The notes: generated by a model from the sequence alone, not told the origin. Positions 1 to 15,027 are shown, numbered from the stretch's first letter. The stretch: DNA of 64,000 nucleotides from Takakia lepidozioides (GCA_030704615.1 CM060731.1:64708756-64772755), one strand, 5' to 3'. Numbers and translations: made by a program.

Positions 1-1500
1 TAGTGCGAACACTCCCTTTGCAATCCTAGATCCTAATCCCGTTGCAACCCCACATTTTGCAAACATGTCCACCAGGGTATGGTTCATAATGACCTTTGTA
101 CAATTCCACTCTGAAGATTTCGCCATGGACCTCTTTCCTCTTTTTCCAGAGCTGCCAGGGCAAATTTCATAATGACATTTGGTACAATTCCATCTTTGAT
201 GATAACCCCATGCACCACTTCCCCTTGTCCTAGTCTCGATGCACCCACATTTTGCATAAATGGTCCACCAGGGTATGGTTCAAAATGACATTTGGTACAA
301 TAGCTCTGAAGATGTCGCCATTGACCTCTTTCCTTCCCCTTTTTCCATAGCTGCCAGGGCAGAGTTTCATAATGACATTTGTCCATTCCAGCTTTTATGA
401 TACCCCATGCACTCTTTCCCTCGTCCAGGCTCGCTGCACCCACATTTCGCATACATGTCCACCGGGTATGTTCAGACTGACATTTGGTACAATTCCAGCT
501 CTCAAGATGTCGCCATGGACCTCTTCTTTTTTCCCCCTTTTCCAGAGCTGCCAAGTGCAGTGTTTCATATTCACCTTTGGTACAATTCCAGCTTTGATGA
601 TATCCCTGCACCTCTTTGCCCTTCTCCAGGCTGGCTGCCAGGCTTTCACAATTGCAAATGCACACAACGTATAATGTGCTTCCCCCATCATTTGTCATGC
701 TCCTCCCAAAGCCTTCCCCCCCCATTCACACCCTGTGTGCATACCCTGCAAGCACATCATATCGCCTCCAATGACACCACATGTCGTTCAGCCATAGTGT
801 CAAACACTGCCTTTGCATCCTAGATGGCCCCACATTTTGCAAACATGTCCACCATGGTATTGTTCAGATTGTCATCGCTGGTAAATTCCAGCTCCTGACG
901 ATGTCGCCATGCACCTCTTTCCCATTTCCAAAGCTGCCAGGGCATGTTCGATTGACATTGGCACGATTCCAGCTTTGATGATTCCCTATGCACCTCTTGC
1001 CCTTCTCCAGGGCTGCCAGGCTTGCACGCACATTGCAAATGCCACCAAACATGATTTGCTTCCCCCCTCATCTGCTCATAGCTCTCCAAGCCTCCATCCC
1101 ACGTCCCTGCCGTGCATACCCTGCAAGCAATGCATGACTCCACGCCACCACATCTCTTCAGCCATAGTGTCAAACCTCCCTTTGCATCCTAGATGCAAAC
1201 CCCCATTTTGCAACATGTTCACCAGGGTATTGTTCATAATGACATTGATACAATTCCAGCTCTGAAGATGACGCCATGGACCCTCTTTCCCCTTTTTACA
1301 AGCTGCCAGGGCAGTGTTCAGATTGACATTTGGTCACAATTCTAGTTTTTGCTGATATCCCCATGCACCTCCTTGCCCTTCTCCAGGGCTGCCAGGCTTG
1401 CACAAGCATTACAAATGCCACAAACACGATGTGCTTCCCCCATCATTTGCTCATAGGTCTCCAAAGCCTCCATCCCACGTCCCTGCCGTGCATACCCTGG
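1..1500 (-). pseudogene. Decayed PPR (P-L-S type) array
   Basis: On the minus strand this stretch repeats the same units as the intact PPR gene at 54417-57860: KGKEVHGDI, AGIVPNV, NTLVDM(Y/F)AKCG and LETYEQM-like words recur, but in shifting frames with many small deletions and stops. The longest open piece (725-84) is only a patchwork. It is cut by the window edge on the left and abuts PDF-motif DNA at about 1500. It lacks the N-terminus and the E/DYW end, so no editing factor can be made from what is visible. It looks like an old copy of the PPR locus rather than an independent gene. Confidence 0.85.
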
Positions 1501-2200
1501 CCATTGACTCTCCCAAGAACCTTGTAAACATCCAGCGGACTTAAGTGCGCAACAGCGATAGGCTTAGTGGGGCTTAGTGCTTGAGGGAAAAAAAAAACAT
1601 CGCATTGGTCCATGAGAACCACCATGGTGGCAGCTAAGCGAGCAGAGATTGAAACACGACCTGCTAAGAACCAAGCTGACTCTTCCAAGCTGATCTTCAA
1701 AACCCATTGTAAATGAAGAATACCAAATCATGTACAACAGGAGCCAAAAGCCACATTTGCAGGACGGACAAACTTCTTCACATCCTACATTTAGAAAAAG
1801 CCACACCCTTGCGATTGTGTTGTCCCCACCATCATGAAGGATCGTAAAAAACTCATGCGAGCTTTGCTCCGTGCTGCAAATTCAGGGCCGAGTCTGATGA
1901 GAGGGCAAAAGACTGCTGAAATAGGTCGAAGAAGAATGTGCCCTAACCACATTGTCTTCGACCTTGTGTCATGACCCATGGAGGATTTTGACGGACCATG
2001 AACCCACCGGACCTCTTGTGTGTGCTGCTTGTGTCTGTAGTCAGTAATGTCGGATTGTCCATGAGAACCCACCACTGTGCAGCTGAGCGAGCAGAGATTG
2101 AAACTCCGACCTGCTAAGACCAACCTGCACGAGGACTTAGTGTGCACAAAGCAACGATCGGGCTTAGCGGGGCTTAGCTGGCCTTAGTGCATGATGGGGG
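1501..2200 (-). pseudogene. OSB-type PDF-motif relic
   Basis: This DNA matches, in the same orientation, the sequence at 58.9-59.5 kb: shared blocks include the CTTGTAAACA segment near 1520, the GGACGGACAAACTTCTTCACA block near 1770, and the segment around 1890-2060. The counterpart of the HEFLKDPSE half of a PDF motif lies at about 1800-1860 but carries indels. A GGCTTAGTGGGGCTTAG-like phrase occurs twice (about 1560 and 2165). It directly joins the PPR relic on its left, the same order as at 54-59 kb. Non-functional. Confidence 0.6.
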
Positions 2201-3689
2201 AAAAAAACAACGCGAGATTTTGAAACCGCGACCCACGACACTCACAAGGAAGAAGCCCTTACCAGTACACTACATGCACACATTTGAATTACCCCCAAAA
2301 GTATGTATATATTGTACATACGTGATGTCAACTTTTTAACGTTTTTTAACCTTTTCACAAACCCTATAAGCAACTTTTTGTTTTTTTGTTTTTTTATAAA
2401 ATTTAAAGGACACCTCAGGCCCTTGAGGAGGGGGAAAAATTAACCCCTTTTCATTTATGGGCCATGAGACCTACAGGAGAATCAACGCCCAAACATACCG
2501 TCGTCACAACCATCCCACACATGGAGTAATGCCCCGGGTTTGAACCCTGAACCACCAGGGCGACACCATCTCAATCTGCACTTACCAGCCGATGTGTTTT
2601 TTTAAAATCTTTTGCGCTTTGATTTTTTTTAAAAAAAAATCATTTTGAGTGATTACAAGTGAGCACTAGATGTGTTCCATGGAGATAAACAAACGGTTTC
2701 ATCCGGTGTCTTCACGGTGGGATTAATCCCATGGAGCGTTACATGAAAGATCTTAAGGGATCATTAGGAATTAACGCAAAGCCAGAAGGGAGTACGGCTG
2801 CAGGTATGTCTGGATGAGGCCATGGGGTTCATGACTGAGTATATGCACTCATTGATGCGACTCAACAAGTGGACTTGGGATGCAAAAATCGAGGAAGGGG
2901 TTGAGGACGAGGTGGGTTTTTGTGAGGTGTGTGGTCTTCGAAAGGTGTCCGCAAAAAGCGGGACATGACTGGAGCTGGTAGAGATGCAGCACAAATTTTG
3001 TATGTGCTGAACAATACCAATGTCATGGCTCCTTGGGCGCAGTGAGTACTTTCTTTTCATTGCACCTGATTCATAATCAAGTTCAATTTCAGTTCTGAAC
3101 TGTCACCAGTGTAATCAACCACCACAAAGTCACAAATGTCAGTGGGTTCTCCTGATTCATAACCATGCTGTAGTAACGGAATGTCTGAGTGAGTGACTTG
3201 TTGGAAGAGCATGTTGTTTACAAGTCATTCTGCTCACTCCCCAATATGTTTGAAACAGTGTGGTTTTCAAAGTATCATTCATGCTAGGTATTTTTTTGCT
3301 AAGTAATGCAATACTTCATTGCTAACATGTGTCATTCTTGTTTGCCATTTTGTACAAAAACGTATGCAAGAGAGAAGCACGTTCACAGCAGACAGAGAGG
3401 CATGTGGTGATGAGTGGCGTGCCAATCGACGTCTACCTTATCAGATCAGCCAATACCTAGGTCATTAGATGGTCCCACGGATCTAAATAAAGAAGACCTG
3501 GCTATGTTGGCTACCATTCATAGCAACATTTGTGCAACCAACCGCTATTCCAGTTTGGCAAAGTGATTCAGAGGGTGACGAATATTGTTTCAGATTCAGA
3601 ATAAAGTTTATTGTTGGAACCATTGGTTCAATAGCATCATCCCACAATGGTCTGGCCGCTTGTCTGTTTTTCAAAGTCTGTCACAGTTG
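2201..3689. other. No gene recognised
   Basis: AT-rich runs (2330-2400, 2600-2645) and short open frames only. A minus-strand frame of 98 codons at 3060-2764 shows no family I recognise. Nothing else can be supported. Confidence 0.5.
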
Positions 3690-4175
3690 CACAAACCACT
3701 TAAAGTTTTTCATATATCACCCAAAAAGTGGTACCAATCACTGTTGTGTAGGCAACCACTCATGAGCAACCACTAGCATAGTGGTTCCAATTACTACAGT
3801 ATCTTTCACCACCCACTTTCCACCACTGTCAAAGTGGTACAAATCAATGAGATGTCTTTAACCACTCAAGATCAACGTGCACTGTCCCCGTCCACGTGGA
3901 ATATTATATTTATGAACTAAAATATATTTCCAAATAATAAATCACAAATAAAATTTGAATTATTACACGTGGAGCAGGAAGTGGTTTCAACCACTTCCCA
4001 TCACTGAGGTGTCTATAATCACTCACATGTTACCACTGCACTCGTCCACTACTGAGTGGTTGAAACCACTTCCAACCACTGTCTGTGATGCCACCGTGAC
4101 ATTTCATTGGGATTAACCACTGGCAAGTGGTTACTAGTGGTTTATAGAGTGGAAGAAGACAGTAGTGGTTAAAGG
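3690..4175. repeat. Dense AACCACT / AGTGGTT motif block
   Basis: The heptamer AACCACT and its complement AGTGGTT, with close variants, occur many times in both orientations, for example around 3700, 3760, 3780, 3830, 3860, 3980, 4000, 4060, 4080, 4120, 4130 and 4160. Dense short motifs in both orientations are typical of the subterminal regions of DNA transposons (CACTA, hAT), where transposase binds. I could not find the element ends, so the link to a transposon is inference. Confidence 0.6.
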
Positions 4176-4439
4176 GCCAGTGGTTATTCCACATTTTTCT
4201 TCTAATGAAGACTCTGCAATATGGCGACCATTTCCGCAAATGTGCCTTCCATCTTAACTAACCGAGGAACAAACTTTAATCTCGCCAAACTGTCAAAGAC
4301 GAGAACATGACTGAACACAAACAAGAGATCAGACTAAAGGTACAAGACTAGACAAGAAGTCAAGGTCGGCGTGGCCGAGTGCATGATGTGTAAATAAGAA
4401 TCAAGACGATCTTTATAACAATGAACAAGAGTACAAAAT

Positions 4440-4545
4440 ATTGGAACACGGCTTGAATACTGGAATGCTGGAAACTGGACTGGAGTACCAGATACTAGAA
4501 ACTGGGCTAGAATACTGGGAACTGGACTGAAGTACTGGGAACTAG
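4440..4545. repeat. Short degenerate tandem repeats (GAATACTGG-AACTGGACTG)
   Basis: About five imperfect units of 18-24 bp containing (G)AAACTGG(A/G)CT and GAATACTGG words follow each other. Downstream (4600-4860) come further short repeated words such as GGTAACTTGGTAA and AAGCTTCC. No coding potential is seen. Confidence 0.55.
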
Positions 4546-5149
4546 AAACAAGAGTAGCTTGAACTGGTGTTGGCGAGACTGAAGAGTGTCCAGTCTCGCC
4601 TCCTATATATACTGGCTACTAAGAAGTTCCCTAAGAAGCTTCCCCTATGGAGGTTTCTTGATGAAGAAGCTTCATTAAACAAAAGAGGTATCTTGATGGA
4701 GAAGTTTCCTCCAAAGGAAGCTTCCTGAGCAGTTTCCCAAGTTACTCTTGGTAATTTGGTCAACTCCCGGTAACTTGGTAAGTAATGATACATCATGGTA
4801 GATCATGGTAAATCACGGTAAGTCATGATAACTTCCGATAACATGGTAACTTGGTAACTTCTAGTATTTACTCTTGATAAGTTCCTTTGGACTATGTCCG
4901 TGACAACCATCAGCTTAGTAGACTACTCCCTTCGCTTTAACAATGGATAAGGGCATGAAGTAGTGGTTCCCTTGAAAGTAGTGAAGATCAAAGCTGGGTC
5001 TGCTACAGCCAATATGTGTACAACAAAACTCACACTCCAACCTCAATTGGAATGATTTCTACAAGTTTCAGCCTGATCTTCAACTCTTATATCAGTGACA
5101 TGTTCCCGGTGCTGGGGATAGGACAGGGGTGCCCATAGCTATTCCAAAG

Positions 5150-5460
5150 AATTTACTCTAATTCGTGCCCCTCTCAACATCACTATCCCTGCCATGACCC
5201 AGAAGGTGATCAAGTCTAGTCTGGCCTTCTTGTGTCCAGCTGCTCATTTCCTAGAAGTTGAAGGATGGACGAGACTGACTGCCCTTAAGCATTGCCTGGT
5301 GGCCACTGATGTTCTAGATAGAGGATATAGACAAGAAGTCAAGATTCTAATTACTAATCCCGATCGCTTCCCTGTGACTATTAAGAAAAGGCAGGTTCTG
5401 GTCATCATCTTTACTCCCTGCACGGTTTTCCTAGCCAAGGGTTTTGTCCTCGGTCCAACT
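5150..5460 (+). pseudogene. dUTPase-fold domain fragment
   Basis: The frame open from 5194 to 5487 (readable without a Met from about 5120) contains the pattern ATDVLDRGYRQEVKILITN, then VTIKKRQVLVIIF. This follows dUTPase motif 3 (G-V-[IV]-D-x-[DG]-Y-R-G-E-V) and motif 4 (F-x-[VI]-x-x-G-[DQ]-x-[IL]-A-Q-[IL]-[IV]). Upstream, IPAMTQKVIKSSLAF resembles the strand before motif 2. The catalytic Gly and Asp region is not preserved. It is too short for an enzyme (normally about 140 aa or more). dUTPase-like domains occur in some retroelements and DNA viruses as well as host genes, and the origin here is unknown. Only one piece is present and it is interrupted on both sides. Confidence 0.5.
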
Positions 5461-5578
5461 TGCAGGTGCCAGGTTTTCCCTTGGTAGGTTTTTCACCCAT
5501 AAGTGGAGGGTGATATTTCCTATTATTTGTTTTCTTTCGCGGAGCTCAGGATTTTTCGTGGGGGGTAGGCTTCACAGA

Positions 5579-6038
5579 TGTAAAGCCCCATATTTGCTTA
5601 ACCTAGAAATGACCCGTTTCATCCAAACGGCGATACATATCCATAGTATATTTTTTTGGCGTATAAAGCCGTTAAACCATTACAATGATTTCTAGGTTAG
5701 GGTTAGTTTTGGGCTGGTGGCGACATCCTGGCCCTTCATCAGATCTAGGGCTACAAGGCGGCACCGTGGGCTTTGGCTTGTGATGCCTCGCCATGTGGCG
5801 AGCCACCAAAGCTAGGGCTTTTTGTATAAAGACGGCGCCCTGACACAAGGTCAGGGTGGTGTATTCGGGTGTTAGTGTATATGTGATTTCGGTGTACAAG
5901 CTTTGGATGAGAGCTCTTGTGTGTCAGATCCGCCTGCTTGATCCTCCTCTCGCGCATTGCCTGCTCTTTCCGCTTGCCCCTTTGTTGTGAAAACTTGTTT
6001 CTTGAGAGGAAGGGAGTATATGCTTCAGGCTCGTTTTG
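5579..6038 (+). repeat. Left terminal inverted repeat
   Basis: Pairs with 7913-8371. It contains a TATA-like TTTGTATAAAG at about 5820 and a telo-box-like GGTTAGGGTTAG at about 5695, both mirrored in the other arm. Confidence 0.85.
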
Positions 6039-6503
6039 AGGCTTCACAAGCTGAAGGTGTAGGACCTACTTCATCTTGAATTGCCTTAGCTATCACTTCA
6101 TTGCCAATCTTCAATCAGCAATGATTGATAGAAAGCGAGGGGGAAATTCCCCGCCAATTTGGAGGTATGAATATCGACGGCGCAGTATGCACTATGCACG
6201 ATATGGATGCAGCTTTCAATAAGCAAAATAAAAATCAGGCCGGAAGATGAAATATGTGAAGCTAGATACTTTGAGGAATAATATCAATGAGAAGCATGCT
6301 TGTACACATTTATATGAGAAGTGGGAGTTTTTTTTATACCAGACCAGTATTGATATTACCCTAGTATCGATTTCTAAAAACTTTTGTTATTGATAAAAGT
6401 AAAACACCACACTAATCATATATTATTGATACCACCATGGTATCAAACTTGCCGATGTGTTTGGCATGCAAAAACAAAGACAATCGTGGAAAAAAAAGAA
6501 CCT

Positions 6504-7769
6504 CTAAGCCGTCGGGATGAGCAGCCGCGGCCTTGGGCTTGGCACCCGTGAAGCTTCGGGAGTCCAGACAGAGCAAGAAAGAAGCTTGAGCAGGTCGTGA
6601 GAACTGGAACCATAAACTGCCAACGCCAGCCACTCCCACACCCTCTCGTCCTTAATCCAGAAGCCTACCCGTGTCGTGCCGTTCTCCTCCCACGTCCGGG
6701 ACATCACTGAGGAATTGGGAAAGCTATCCAGGTGATCTGCAACACGAGGGCAAAGTACATGCTGCTCTTCAAAGCAGGTGCCTGGCAAAATCACGATGTC
6801 GGACGACTGCACATGCAAACTATTTCCCACGAGACCATCCACCAAGTCCACCGTCGTGGGTTTGTAACGACACCCGAGAGTGAAATCGAAGAGCTCGTAA
6901 CAACAAGGCTCCAGAGCCTTCAAGCAACAATGAGAGCCAAGAGTCTGCTGTCTGTTTGGTCGTCTGCCATAGCCCCGACTCACGGCGGACGGATAATGAT
7001 AAGTGGAGCCCGAGCGCTTCCTAGGCCACCTGCCGATGATGAAGAAGACAAGCCTTGAATACTTCCAGCGCAAGCGCAGGGAGTTCTTGACAGCCACGAC
7101 GGCTCGGGTCTGGCACAACGCACTCTCTCTCCCAAAGTCAGAACTAGACCCAGGTCGCACAAAAATCGTCTCGTGATGACTGTTCAGACGACGAGCATCC
7201 TCTTGAACAGATGCTTCAAACTTTTCAAACCACTGCACATCCTCCGGAAGCAACTCTCCTAGAGACTCATCATACTCTTGAGAGCGCTCAACATCCCTCT
7301 CAAACTCTCTCTCTTGTTCTCTCGGACACTCGTAATCAGGACCTGAATCATAGAAATGATCAAAATTATAGTACTCTGGATCGCAACTATCTAGAGAGCT
7401 GGGTGACCTCTCATCTCTCGGTGACCAAGCCTCGGCCTCATTCACATTAACATCATATCTAGGGCTAGATGAATTCAAATGCACGACAAGACCATGACCA
7501 TCAGTGTTCGGTTCAGGCAGGGCTAACACTGGCGAGGCAACAATGCCAAGTAACGCACGTCGAGAGGGGTTAGTGGCAGCAAGATCAGTCGCTATTGTTA
7601 AGGCAGGATCAGTCTCAATCTCAAAAACCAAATAAACTTGCATCGACAAGCTTTCTCCCTCTCTGCGTGCTACACAACTAGTACTACGCACCGAGGCCAT
7701 CGTCCTGCAACATAGCACAACGAGCAGGGTGAGAAAGCAAATACGAAACAGCAGGAGAAAACATCGCAA
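6504..7769 (-). CDS. Unrecognised 421-aa ORF inside the TIR element
   Basis: A single long open frame lies between the two inverted repeats. The N-terminus (residues about 5-23) is a hydrophobic stretch rich in Leu, Phe and Cys, like a signal or membrane segment. Residues about 105-200 are acidic, with many Asp, Glu, Tyr and Ser (EYYNFDHFYDSGPDYECP, then an Arg/Glu-rich heptad-like run). The rest is mixed. No DDE transposase signature, zinc finger or known enzyme motif is seen. It may be a captured host-gene fragment (Pack-MULE style), and real splicing could differ. I cannot assign a function. Confidence 0.4.
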   Translation of the reverse strand: MRCFLLLFRICFLTLLVVLCCRTMASVRSTSCVARREGESLSMQVYLVFEIETDPALTIATDLAATNPSRRALLGIVASPVLALPEPNTDGHGLVVHLNSSSPRYDVNVNEAEAWSPRDERSPSSLDSCDPEYYNFDHFYDSGPDYECPREQEREFERDVERSQEYDESLGELLPEDVQWFEKFEASVQEDARRLNSHHETIFVRPGSSSDFGRESALCQTRAVVAVKNSLRLRWKYSRLVFFIIGRWPRKRSGSTYHYPSAVSRGYGRRPNRQQTLGSHCCLKALEPCCYELFDFTLGCRYKPTTVDLVDGLVGNSLHVQSSDIVILPGTCFEEQHVLCPRVADHLDSFPNSSVMSRTWEENGTTRVGFWIKDERVWEWLALAVYGSSSHDLLKLLSCSVWTPEASRVPSPRPRLLIPTA

Positions 7770-7912
7770 GGTGGCTGGCCGCCATCAGACAAGACTGATT
7801 AGAGAACAACGATCAAAAGATTAGCGCGCAGATCCCTCAACAAGCTAACAATGCTGTCAGAGCGGGCAGTGGATGCTAAAACACCTAGACGCTAGCCGAC
7901 TTCTCTCCACCA

Positions 7913-8371
7913 CAAAACGAGCCTGAAGCATATACTCCCCTCCTCTCAAGAAACAAGTTTTCACAACAAAGGGGCCAGTGGAAAAAGCAGGCAATGCGCG
8001 AGAGGAGGATCAAGCAGGCGGATCTGACACATAGGAGTTCTCATCCAAAGCTTGTACACCAAAATCACATATACACTAACATCCGAATACACCGCCTTGA
8101 CCTTGTGTCAAGGTGACGTCTTTATACAAAAAGCCTTAGCTTTGGTGGCCCGCTGCGTGGCGAGGCATCACAAGCCAAAGCCCATGGCGCTGCCTTGTAG
8201 CCCTAGATCTGATGAAGGGCCAGGATGTCGCCACCAGCCCAAAACTAACCCTAACCTAGATATCATTGTAACGGTTAAACGGCTTTATACGCCAAAAAAT
8301 ATACTATGGATGTGTATCACCATTTGGATGAAACGGGTCATTTCTAGGCTAAGCAAATATGGGGCTTTACA
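7913..8371 (-). repeat. Right terminal inverted repeat
   Basis: Reverse complement of 5579-6038. Read on the minus strand it places TTTGTATAAA (8130-8121) about 350 bp upstream of the ATG at 7769, so the arm could supply a promoter for the internal ORF. Confidence 0.85.
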
Positions 8372-8498
8372 AGCTCCTTCCTGGGCATCTTCCTGGATCC
8401 TCACAAGTACAAGTCCCCGTCACTTGGGCGTCTGTGATGAGCAAGAAAACTCACCCACGTTATGGATCAGAGTCGTGGGGCATCCTCAGACCTCTAAG

Positions 8499-8505
8499 TA
8501 TAAAA
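8499..8505 (+). promoter_or_regulatory. TATA box of the OPR-like gene
   Basis: TATAAAA lies 119 bp before the start codon at 8618 and 128 bp after the transposon end at 8371. Only about 250 bp of original promoter remains between the element and the gene. Confidence 0.5.
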
Positions 8506-8617
8506 TGATGCGTGGTGTGGTTTTGTGGACAGTGGTGCCCTATGGCAGTGATAGAGGTGACGGCGAAGTCAAAGCTGGTGGGGAAGAGGGCACTTGTCAT
8601 AGCGGACAGGGGGATTC

Positions 8618-12314
<3,697 letters not shown>

Positions 12315-13857
12315 CTGCTTAAAAAAAGGCTACCAAATTGTGTGCTATGGTGGTGCAATTGGAATACTTAAAAGAGATTTCTGTTGTACTCTCCATGCCA
12401 GATGATGATCTTTATTGGAATTATTATTAGGACGATTTTAACGCATCCAAATGATTTTTTTTTTTATCCAAAAGGATGTTGGAGGGCCTAGGCCCTATTA
12501 CTCAATTTAAAAAAAGATGAATGAGGGAAAAAAAACCTTGTCAGGGCCATAAGTTGAAAAATCAGGAAGCAAGGAACCAGGCTAAGTGGGTGCAGGTGAC
12601 ATGAAATTTCTTAGGACAGAGCGCCGCCAATTTGAGCACATCTATCCTACATTTCCAGCTACGCAATATGTTGTAGGTCTCCACTAAATATTGCCCCTTC
12701 TTATGTGTACCTTAACATATTTTTTAGTGACTCGGCTACTCTGACCCCTCTACTCACTTGTGCATATGTAGCCACGGCGGCTCAAGCTGCACTATGCATA
12801 ACATCTTCCCTCCGAATACAAACCCCTCTCACCTAAAACAACCCCGCCCACCTAAACAACACCATAAATACAGCCTCAAATTGCACCAAATACATCTATC
12901 TACGCCTTTTTATTTATTTATTTATATTTTTTACGCCTGATTGTAGGTGCTAACATTTTGCCAACCCAAATTCAACAAAAACCATCCTTATATTATGGAA
13001 GCATTACTGCCTATAAACCGCATATGTAAACCCAAGTTTCAATCAAGGAAAATCGGCGAGTGACTAGCTAGCAAGATTGAAGTTGGGAGGGGGCGCTAGT
13101 GGGAGAGGCAGGGGCGAGAGGAAAGGGGGCGGGGCGGTGGAAGGCCCTACCACCACCTCGCGGGGTCTTCTCGAAGTCTCCAGCGCCGCCTCCCCGGCCT
13201 ATATTAGGGGGTGCTCCCCTCACTATTGAGCTCCGCAGTACCTATACACAACCTCATCAAACCTTTCGTTGTGTTCAATAACCTGACCTAATGCATGGTG
13301 GCTCGATGTAGTTTCCTTTCAGGTACAAGCACACACATGGGCCAAGAGGAAAACCAACTTCATCGCTAGGGCTCCACTCAACGTATCATGCATTCAAGCA
13401 TTTTTGTTGTTGTTCCACATGTCTTTTGTCCGTCCTTCAGTAGAGATGGCAATGGTACTACACATAGTATCTCCATGGTTCAAAGCTCCTTTGGGTACTG
13501 CTCCATTTTAGGTGTTTCTACCTTAAGACATTGTGGAAGTGTGAAAGAAGTGGTGGACAGATGACTAAACAAGATGTAGTTGCATAGAGTGCAATGATGC
13601 CAGTATACTAATGTTGGGTGCTGGTTAGGAGGCTTTCAAGAGTTATGAGCACATAAGGGACAACCAACTTCATCACATCACTATGCAGGCTGCATATTCT
13701 AATCTTGCCCCACCACGACTTTTGAAATATTAATCTCTTTCCAAGTAAACTCGGGCAACAAGCACATGGCTCATGGCAGCCCGACAAGGAAAGAGAAAAA
13801 AGAAGCCATACAAGTCTCCCGGTTTCTTGCACTCCAATGGAATTGGAACAAGCTTGT
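12315..13857. other. No gene; contains a GC-rich block at 13080-13230
   Basis: Mostly AT-rich non-coding sequence. At 13085-13145 there are several runs of three to five Gs on the plus strand, possible G-quadruplex material. This is followed by a TATATTAG box at about 13200 and a short GGGGTGCTCCCC palindrome. It could be an isolated promoter, but no coding exon follows that I can recognise. Confidence 0.35.
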
Positions 13858-14928
13858 CTAGACCTTTGCACCAAAACTAAGACCGCCAACCAAACAATTC
13901 AAGCGAGGGTCTCGCGGGGCCCTCACTTGTAGATCATGTGGAAATCCCGTGGAGGTCCATGTGTGTTGCTTCACGTCATATATCACAACTGCTTCCTGGA
14001 GTCTGCTCCATATGAATAAGAGATTGTCATGGCTCACCACTTGAAAAGCGTCCATGTCAATCAGCCTAGTAATTCCTGCAATCTCATCAGTCCTTGCAAT
14101 CTCCAGCCACTCTGCACCCGTTGTAGAAACTTTGAACTCCCCACACAGAGTGATGGTGAGAGCTGAATTTGATGGCGAAGCGGCCCAACCAGCAACAGGC
14201 CCCCCTCACTCTCTACAAGTCGACACAAACCACCTTTACCAAAGACAGGCATCTGTACAGCAACTTTAGTCCACACACGGCTGCCAATGTCACAAGCCAT
14301 CAAAATGTAGTCTCGTCCATAAAACAAAGCAAAGAGAGTAGGGCCACATATCACACTTCCTCTCCAATAATACGGAACATCGGTTACTGAGGACATGAAG
14401 GACCTTGTAGGTGTTGCTGCATCTATCCACAATCATATTTACTCTTTCCACGTAGAAATGTGTTGAATCGTGAGGCCGGGCAGGCAATTGTGGCAATTGT
14501 CTGGAACTGTTCAACAGAGGATTGTACACACTGCATGATATGTCATCGTCGCCATCCGCCGTTATGCAAAATAAGCCTCCATCTGCAGCACTAACTCTGA
14601 ATAGAAAATTATCCTCGGGGAATGGGAGTTTGAGGCCGCTCCTGTGCCACCGTCGAGTTGTGGGCGCATTCAACGTAAGAACATCTCCTCCTGAAAACAA
14701 GATATAGGAGTCTTGGTGAAGTGGGAGGTGCTGACAAAGTTGGTGGAAGGAAGCAGTGGATGGGAGGGAGTTCCACAATTTGCAAACCGACTTGAAGCCG
14801 GCCAGACTTCGATACGGCAAACAGGCCAACACTACCATCACTAACTCGAAAGGGAGCCTGCTCCAAATCTCCTCCTCCAGATTGCCCACCCACAAAACCT
14901 CTCTAATGTGTTCTTGTGATCCTAACAC
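13858..14928 (-). pseudogene. F-box protein with kelch-like C-terminal part, frameshifted
   Basis: The minus-strand frame from 14928 begins with an F-box: EEEIWSRLPFELVMVVLACL, PYRSLAGFKSVCKLWNSL. SCF ubiquitin ligases use this domain to bind SKP1. It continues with DDDISCSVYNPLLNSSRQLP and a VDRCSNTYKVLHV stretch, typical of the plant F-box/kelch-like group. The reading then moves to another frame near 14390 (VICGPTLFALFYGRDYILMA, ESEGGLLLVG) and again near 14180 (GAEWLEIARTDEIAG, VVIYDVKQHTWTSTGFP), ending at 13858. Together the pieces cover the usual length of about 360 aa. Two frameshifts argue for a pseudogene, or sequence errors. Confidence 0.8.
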
Positions 14929-15027
14929 CGAGCTTGCAGGGACGAAAGGCGTGTAGGGAACCAGTGAAGCACCGCACGTGTTTCTTGCCCTGCGTTACGA
15001 ATTTCCCCAAAAAAGGAGTGAGCTTAC

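Larger units (their letters stand above)
5579..8371. mobile_element. TIR DNA transposon, about 2.8 kb, MULE-like long inverted repeats
   Basis: The arms 5579-6038 and 7913-8371 are reverse complements over about 460 bp, with few mismatches. Outer ends read TGTAAAGCCCCATATTTGCT on both sides. Between them lies one 421-codon minus-strand ORF and no recognisable transposase, so the element is probably non-autonomous and moved by a relative. Long TIRs with an internal unrelated ORF resemble MULE/Pack-MULE structure. I see no clear 8-9 bp target duplication, which weakens the superfamily call. Its right end lies 247 bp upstream of the OPR-like start codon. Confidence 0.85.

Noticed and set aside
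2530-2575. Possible tRNA gene (GGTTTGAACCCTGAACC)
   Set aside because: No acceptor stem or cloverleaf could be formed around it.
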